Below, in pieces: positions 57,721-64,000 of a stretch of DNA of 64,000 nt. The notes under the pieces were generated by a model. The model made no database searches. It saw nothing but the letters and a program-made list of their open reading frames with translations, and was not told where the DNA came from. The stretch comes from Undaria pinnatifida (Eukaryota > Sar > Phaeophyceae > Laminariales > Alariaceae), in contig JABAKD010000020.1 of NCBI GenBank assembly GCA_012845835.1, forward strand, positions 18,717,146 to 18,781,145. The letters are read 5' to 3'. Every line of letters starts with the position of its first letter. The first letter of the stretch is position 1. A program made the translations under genes and the position numbers.

Positions 57721-58320
57721 ATGGCCCTGCAGCCTGCGGTATGCGGTGCGTCGTTTGTAGCGTACGTGTTGTATATCGCCATGAGGCTGCGCAACGTCGC
57801 GCGAACATGCCCTGTGGCAAAAAAGTTGGCCTGCCGGATGCTCGCCACCTGGCTGAGGTGCCGAGCACTTGTTGGACAATACCTGGTAATTGACACGTGC
57901 GGTGCTTTCGCGAGTGCCCGGAGCTGTTACCTGGGCAGGGTAAACATGATCAGCTCAGACATCAGTCGACCAGCAGCATGCAAGATGGCGCTTAGCTCAA
58001 CAAAGGACCCAAGCAATCACACATACATGGGAGGGTGTCTTGCACAGATCATTATGGACTCAATCCAACCCCTAGGCGAACCTACGGCGGCCGGCGCGCT
58101 GCCTGCCTGTTGCTGGTACCGTGAGAGCACGTTGCCTATCGGACGGCGTGCATCGACTAAACATCGCTTGTTGCAGTTTCATCGTTGGCATTCACAGCAG
58201 CAGCATTGCGACTCGTACAAGGAGAAAATTGGCTGTCGCCCAACCTGCTGCTGGCATTCGGGGGGCTGGAGGCTGCGCCTCGCTCTACTTTACTCGTGTT
58301 CTTCAATTCCGCGTATGTAA
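57721..58320 (+). CDS. Open frame of about 200 codons, unknown (weak candidate)
   Basis: From MALQPAVCGASFVAYVLYIA the frame stays open to a TAA at 58,318. The start is hydrophobic (one possible membrane helix) and later parts are rich in Cys and Arg. It is longer than expected by chance in such sequence, but shows no motif and no repeat origin. It could be an intron-containing gene read through or a chance frame. Confidence 0.25.
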   Translation: MALQPAVCGASFVAYVLYIAMRLRNVARTCPVAKKLACRMLATWLRCRALVGQYLVIDTCGAFASARSCYLGRVNMISSDISRPAACKMALSSTKDPSNHTYMGGCLAQIIMDSIQPLGEPTAAGALPACCWYRESTLPIGRRASTKHRLLQFHRWHSQQQHCDSYKEKIGCRPTCCWHSGGWRLRLALLYSCSSIPRM

Positions 58321-58769
58321 GTTTGGTATGCCTTGTAGATGCGTGAGTGTTTCCTACCACCAGGTGCGGATGACCCACAACGGTCATGAGTTTGAAAGTT
58401 TGAACGCGCATGAACAATGAGCGGCGCGATACGATGCGATTGGCCGCGGACGATTCTATGTTGGCATTCTCGTACAAGACGCCTGATACTCGTATAGCGG
58501 TAAAAATACCTGGTAGGGTAATGAGTAATAAGAAAGCCAGGCTGAGATTCGCATCGGGAATCGTAATATTCAAGTTTGTGTAGAACACACGATTTCTCAA
58601 ATACCTGTTACGGGTAAGGCTTTAGTCTAGTGCCACTAAACTATCGTTTCATATGTAGGTACAACAGTAGAGTATGCGTATGTAACCTGGTGCCTATACG
58701 TTAGCCAGAGAATTCGTATTACGGCCGCCGAAGTAGCTTGTGCTTAATGGAATTACCCTCAAAAACATT

Positions 58770-58920
58770 ATTTGAGCTGCATACGGGTCATTACCAAAGT
58801 GCAACCTGGCAACTACTGTGACAGCCAGCGGAGCTGCCCGCGGGCCGCGGGAGAAACTGCCGGGATTCCTGCTGTAACATTCCGCCGACGTTTTAACCCG
58901 TATATAGTTTGGGATCAATT
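58770..58920. repeat. Dispersed repeat, copy 1
   Basis: ATTTGAGCTGCATACGGGTC, TGTGACAGCCAGCGGAGCTG and CGCGGGAGAAACTGC are matched at 60,180-60,271. The tail, ACCCGTATATAGTTTGGGAT, is matched at 59,283-59,302. The minus strand carries the same short peptide (DPYAAQIMFL) in both main copies. Confidence 0.75.
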
Positions 58921-59211
58921 AGGCCTCTCTGCTGCGATCTGCCGGGGACTCTCACCCAGGGCTACTACCTCCGCGTTGATTCAATGGTAATCAACGCGGC
59001 ACCTCGTCGCAGAGAGTAGCTACCCCGGTAAAATAAACACTACAAAATAAAACTGATGTCGTTGTCGGCGTGTCTCGCGCACAAATGATGGGCGGGCGGG
59101 ATGGTCTGTTTTCCCCAACCACTTCCTACTCTCTAGCTGCTGCACGGGAGCCGACGATGCAAGTGAGATCGTCTTGCTTTTTCTGTACAGCTATCAGGCT
59201 TTTCTCCCACC

Positions 59212-59242
59212 CCGGGGACGGCCTTCTTCCGTCCCCGGGGTT
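59212..59242. repeat. Perfect hairpin, 12-bp GC-rich stem
   Basis: CCCCGGGGACGG and CCGTCCCCGGGG face each other across CCTTCTT. A T run follows. It resembles an intrinsic terminator, but in a nuclear genome that meaning cannot be assumed. Confidence 0.7.
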
Positions 59243-59689
59243 TTGCTCAAGATACTGCTGTGACACTTCGCCGACGCTTTAACTCGTATATAGTTTGGGA
59301 TCAATGAGGCCGCTCTGCTGCGGCATGAGATCACACCCATACTTGTTGCCCCTTTGCCCTTCTCTCAGGGCGCAGTTTATTTGTCTCTTGTTAGCATCCT
59401 TCCTTCGGGTTTCTTATCGTCCTTGTGATACCCAAACTTCTACCACCAGGCATATTACCTTGACCCCTAGTAGATTCGGCTTCGATAGTCCCGTGCTCAC
59501 GCTGTGTACGAACGTGCAAACTTTGCGGACGACTGCAGGACCTCCGCTTCTATGAACGCCGTTTGGCGAGAACACTTCACCACCCCCACGGCTGCGGACG
59601 CTGTTAACCCTATGTGTCTGTGCCTGCGACGGTTGCGCACTGTCACCCCACGTACTCTATGAAATGCCCATGGCCGTACGGTCCATCTT

Positions 59690-60004
59690 ATGGCTCGCCG
59701 CCCCTCCCAACCGAGAGAGCGCACGGTGTACCGCGTCATGTCCTCCGTGCCCGCCGCCCGCAAATCGATCTGGAGGTTGGTGGTCCTCTGCGCCGACGTT
59801 AACGCCACATATCTCATATTCCCGCTTTCTATAACATTCGGGAACAAGTATCCTGACCTCTATGTCAGTGACCCGTGCATAGATTCCGCCTCCTGTCTGT
59901 ACTCTACCACGGCTGCGACCTTGCAAATTTTGCGGCAGTCTAGGCTCTTCCTTACCACGACTGCTTGGGAGGAACTTCGCAACATATTCCGAAGAGGGAA
60001 TTGA
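59690..60004 (+). CDS. ORF of 104 codons, unknown (weak candidate)
   Basis: MARRPSQPRERTVYRVMSSV starts a frame with reasonable composition (later ATLQILRQSRLFLTTTAWEE). It lies between two copies of dispersed repeats. No motif. Confidence 0.2.
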   Translation: MARRPSQPRERTVYRVMSSVPAARKSIWRLVVLCADVNATYLIFPLSITFGNKYPDLYVSDPCIDSASCLYSTTAATLQILRQSRLFLTTTAWEELRNIFRRGN

Positions 60005-60179
60005 AAATGAACCTCTCGCTTCCCGTCATCTGCAACAATTTCGACGCAACCGCTACCAACACCTTGACACCGCACTTCCCTGTGTATAGAGTGTCACAAG
60101 GAAGACGACCTCGTCCCGAACCAATGCGCTGCGTTCTGCTGCTGTGGGCAGCCTTTGTGTACGACGGTCCCAAAAACAT

Positions 60180-60275
60180 TATTTGAGCTGCATACGGGTC
60201 ATGACCAAAGTGCAAATGTGGCAACTACTGTGACAGCCAGCGGAGCTGCCCGCGGCCCGCGGGAGAAACTGCAAG
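60180..60275. repeat. Dispersed repeat, copy 2
   Basis: About 95 bases almost identical to 58,770-58,862. Confidence 0.75.
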
Positions 60276-60481
60276 GATTCTCCATATTAGTATGTGGCTT
60301 TTTAGTGAACATCGGACAGGGGGTGTTACGTGATTACGACGGCCCTGACCAATGCCTTACCTCTTAAGCAACTCCGCCATAATGCCGTAATCAAGTAATA
60401 CGGTAATCGGACTTATTTGTCTATATAGCACGGTAATCCCCCGCGCTCGCGGCCCAAACCTCAAATGGGCGAAATACTGCA

Positions 60482-60770
60482 ATATTACGCGCAACGCTAA
60501 GTCAACTCGATTCCAAGACCATCGGACAATGGAATGGTCGGTCGAAGCGATTATTTAGCCCCAAATTAATACCTGGCACCTGTGTACTACCTGATACAGT
60601 ATGTACGTAACAGTGCTCACGGCTGACGCCGGTACGCGATACTAAACAAAATGCGATGCCAACACTTATTCTCCAGCTAGCCGCTGTAGTTGCATTTTTA
60701 GTTTCCATCCGACACTGCAATGTTGCGGACCATAGCGCCGAAGGCTGTGATCTCAACATCGTGTTAGCGT
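60482..60770. repeat. Dispersed repeat, partner pieces at 61,185-61,230 and 61,828-62,000
   Basis: GATTCCAAGACCATCGGACA here is matched by ATTCCAAGACGATCGGACGA near 61,847. TGTTGCGGACCATAGCGC is matched by TGTTGCGGACCGTAGCGC near 61,191. GTAACAG and GGCTGACGC words are also shared. Confidence 0.6.
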
Positions 60771-61269
60771 ATCACAAAATAAAGCACTACTATTAATAAT
60801 AATCATTTAACCCTTTCGGGGCTTCAGCGGGGAAAATGGACGAATAAAGCTGACGATTGCGGCATCCTTAGCACCAAGCAACCGGGCACCAAGCAACCCG
60901 GGCTGCTATTGATACGTGTTAATAGCTTGCAGCATCCTTAGGACCACGCAACCCGGGCTGCCAATAATGCATTATTAATATCTGACCATCATTTTACTGT
61001 CGAATTCCAAATCAAGTACCTGTAAAATACAGGCATAGCTTGCACTGTCGTTTGCTGCATGCTCGTGCCATGATAAGAACGCGCTTAGGCGTGGTTTTGT
61101 CGCTGTACGATTTGATATACGATAAAATATACCAGGTACGATATAATATACCATACCAGGTATAATACATGGCCCCCAAAAGGGCTAATGTTGCGGACCG
61201 TAGCGCTGAACGCTGTAATCGCAGCATCCACACAAACAAATGCTGAAGACTTTGCTTCTAAGGACAATT

Positions 61270-61776
61270 TGTATACGGTCGGATTTGTCAGTCGAAAACG
61301 GTCGTTCCGTCTTCGACTAAAGCCTAATTCGGGCTTTCTTACACAGTCGAAAAAAGAGCATTTTCGACTCAACTTTTCAGCAGGTGTATCACACGGTGGC
61401 AGCAACGCGCGGTATCGATGTTATTCTGCCAACAACGGCTATGCCTGTTGTAGCTTTGGCGGCTCTCGTCTACGTGAAACGTCACGAACGTAGGTTTGGC
61501 GGCTTTCGGCTGAGTCCAACGACACCAACCCGCTTGGACAAGGGTTCGTCGCGCGCGAAGCACGCGTTGCTCGCGGAAAACGCACCAAGCACAGAGCTTC
61601 CCAACGACTTTCGACTGCCATACAGCAGCACTCCGCCACACCAACCGCCTCTAGAAAGAACACAAAAACTATTAAATTGTCTCGACTGACGATGAGAAGG
61701 ATGCTCAGAAGAATCAATTAAAAAAGAGTCCAGTCGAAACGGACCGTTTTCAACTGACGAAATCCGACTGTATGAG
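61270..61776. mobile_element. MITE-like element with about 45-bp inverted ends
   Basis: The left end TGTATACGGTCGGATTTGTC and the reversed right end CTCATACAGTCGGATTTCGT are followed by CAGT(C/T)GAAAACGGTC on both sides. AATT flanks the element on both sides (61,266-61,269 and 61,777-61,780). The 507-base interior encodes nothing convincing. It looks like a non-autonomous DNA transposon with imperfect ends. Confidence 0.6.
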
Positions 61777-62049
61777 AATTGGCCTAATGACCAGAATTTA
61801 GCTTCGAACGGCTCATCGAGTGACGCGCAATGCTGAGTTTACGCAATTCCAAGACGATCGGACGATGGAAGAGACGATCGAAACGACTGTGTTGTTTGCT
61901 CATGATACTATAATTATGACATGAAATTTTACACCTCCGTCATATTATACGTGAACACAAACGTAACAGGGGTGATGGCTGACGCTGGAACGGAAAATGG
62001 CATAAGTTCGATGTTAACATTTGTCAACATGTTGTATTCTACGGGGGCA

Positions 62050-63700
62050 AGAATGTATTTTCCCTTCGACAGTATAAGAACGCTTCGATGAAAACGTATT
62101 TTTCCGACACCAAAGTCAGGGCTGCTCAAACAGGAAACCTCTAAACTAATCTAACTATGTTTGCTCCATGTCCGTGTTACACTGACTACCCCCGGCCCCA
62201 AGCATTTCCAAAGCATAATCGAAAGAACAGCCGCTATCCATAAAGAGCGCCTCAAACATTTGTGCAAAGAATATTGCACACGCGCGTTCCGACGCACAGA
62301 AAAAGGTTGCAGTGTTGCTTTTGATCGATTCTGCCATCGGGAGACATCCCCGCGCGGTCTGGCTCGATCTAACGGCAGCAGGGTTATACTTAGACTTCCG
62401 GCTCGTGGTGCGGGCGAAAAAAAATGATTATCATATGCGTAAATAAAGCGAAAATATACTCAAAATGCGCGTCTCGCACGCTCCTTTTACCCTCGTAGTA
62501 GGCAGGCATGCAGGCACCAGGGGTCCCTTTAGAGTACAAAAGCACTATGATATACTGGTACGGAGTAAATAGAAGTATTTAAAAAAGAAAACGGAAGCGA
62601 AAAAAAACATCATCTATGGTCAAATGATCGTGGACGAGCACTTAGCTCAAGGCGAGCATCGCTCAAACGCCCGAGCTTCCTCATCTACTTGACACTCATG
62701 ATAGAATCACAGTTGTATTGAAGCACGTTGGGACAGAGTCCCGCCGTCAGAGTTAGACCAAAAGCAAGAGTGACAGGCTGTGTGCGATCCTCCACAACAG
62801 CAGCACCGGCAATCCGTTATACCCCCGAAGCATCTACCTAAAATGCCTCAAGTTTGAGCCTGTGCTCTGGCAAAATGGATAACGACTGTTTCGAGTCTCG
62901 AGTCGGCGTGTCGAGCGTCGAGCATCTACGAATATACTTCGAGGTATATATATATGGGAAAAGGGGGGCTTTTCAAATTTATACAAAGCGCCTGCGTTGG
63001 AAAACGGACTAAACAAATTTAGCCGATGGCGAAACGGACCGACAAAAGAATTGGACTACGAGTATGGCGAAACGGACCCCAAAACGAAACCTCTATGGCA
63101 AAACGACGGCGAAAACGAGCCCCTTTTTTTTCTCGCCTACGGCGAAAGGGGGGCCGTACATTTTTTTCGCGCGTCGAAAAATAGTGCGGCACGAAACGGG
63201 GGTGCGGCAAGCCGCACGTCGACTCCGACACATGGTGTGCTACGTGGAATCCTCAAGAAAAAGGTGCACCAGCGCACCGCCGCACTCGCTGAGTATCATG
63301 CAACCCTGATCGGTAGCTCTACGGTATTATCTTACATCCAAAACGCAGACACACCAATAGTAGTTATAGTCGAATTGTCGAATTGTCGAATTGTTCGAAT
63401 TGTCGTATGATACAATACGGAGTATCGCACACAGCTTGCAAAGATGAGTTTCGACAAAATATTCGATCTCACAGCTGGAGTGTATTTTCATTTTTTATAA
63501 TACATGGTTATCTTCTGTTGACATTCAATAGGCTTATCACATAGATAACCAGGCATGGTTGTTCGATTATACGGCAGGTCTACCCAATGGCTAAGGTCCC
63601 CAATGGTTGTCTATAACTCCGGTGACATCATCGTTTTTTCATATATTAATAGACGATCTTGAATTTATTTATACCAGGGTATATATATATATAAAATAAT
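62050..63700. other. No gene supported
   Basis: Several short frames, including 62,997-63,410 (+), which is made largely of GGCGAAA/CGAAACGGAC repeats at 63,020-63,180 and is not called. Confidence 0.35.
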
Positions 63701-63746
63701 GTATGACAAATCCTAGGCCATGCGTCGGATTTTTTTCTTCACCGTG

Positions 63747-64000
63747 TCGGCCTCAGTATCGGAATCTCGACACTTCAGTATCTCGAGGGTGTTTTTTTAT
63801 CTCTTCGAGCGCTTTCTTCGAGGATCGACTTCAACGGCCCTCGCCCTTCGTTCCCCTTGCTTACCCCGCCGTGAACGCGTGCGGGGGCTGAGAGGTACAA
63901 GCGAGAAGTAGGCACGATCTTGGATTTTGAGTGGCATGCTCGAGCATTTATTTGAATCTTAGCAGGGGCAGTGGTAGTGCGCAAATGCAAAGGGGCAAAT
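63747..64000. repeat. Decayed copy of the 29.7-32.4-kb repeat family, cut by window end
   Basis: TCGGCCTCAGTAT, TTCGAGCGC, CAACGGCCCTCGCCCT, CGTGAACGCG and GAGAAGT follow in the same order as at 29,670-29,830 and 32,268-32,430. Confidence 0.6.

Overview
This looks like an accessory, gene-poor stretch of a eukaryotic nuclear genome. I see no bacterial operons, rRNA, CRISPR array or confident tRNA gene. Candidate coding exons have GT-AG borders. The only long open frames belong to a Ty3/gypsy-type LTR retrotransposon. One exon resembles a plastid-lipid-associated (PAP/fibrillin) protein, so a photosynthetic eukaryote is likely. The style of the retroelement polymerase suggests an alga, perhaps a stramenopile, but this is inference only.

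Layout. 1-5.5 kb is pyrimidine-rich on the + strand, with minisatellites, an edge gene fragment and two broken LTR-element pieces. 5.5-15.5 kb holds three candidate host genes (8.66-9.56 kb minus, 10.05-10.34 kb plus, 11.44-11.86 kb minus), an LTR with its primer-binding site, and repeats. 15,505-29,103 is one 13.6-kb LTR retrotransposon with 507-bp LTRs and a 4-bp target duplication. 29.1-33.3 kb is a nest of direct repeats and SINE-like pieces. 33,552-34,807 is a complete miniature LTR element (TRIM). 36-39 kb has the fibrillin-like exon and a second candidate exon. 40.6-45.5 kb is tandem repeats, including a 340-bp-period array. 45.8-54 kb is sparse, with two candidate genes. 55,397-56,901 is a second non-autonomous LTR element that holds an antisense pol fragment. 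57-64 kb holds repeats, an uncertain ORF and a MITE-like element.

The most interesting object is the large retrotransposon. Its gag and pol share one frame and are separated by a single UGA. Seven nucleotides after that UGA lies a perfect 9-10-bp hairpin, the geometry of retroviral-type stop-codon readthrough. The N-terminal part of gag has been duplicated as a 597-bp inverted repeat with an 11-bp spacer. The copy with the natural start lies on the opposite strand from the rest of gag-pol. The arms differ at about 2 positions while the LTRs differ at about 10, so the rearrangement looks younger than the insertion. Transcription through it would give a long gag hairpin RNA that could feed RNA silencing. 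The first catalytic Asp of RNase H is also replaced by Gly. The three LTR elements whose ends I could define all show 4-bp target duplications. The two small ones share a primer-binding site for the same tRNA 3' end.
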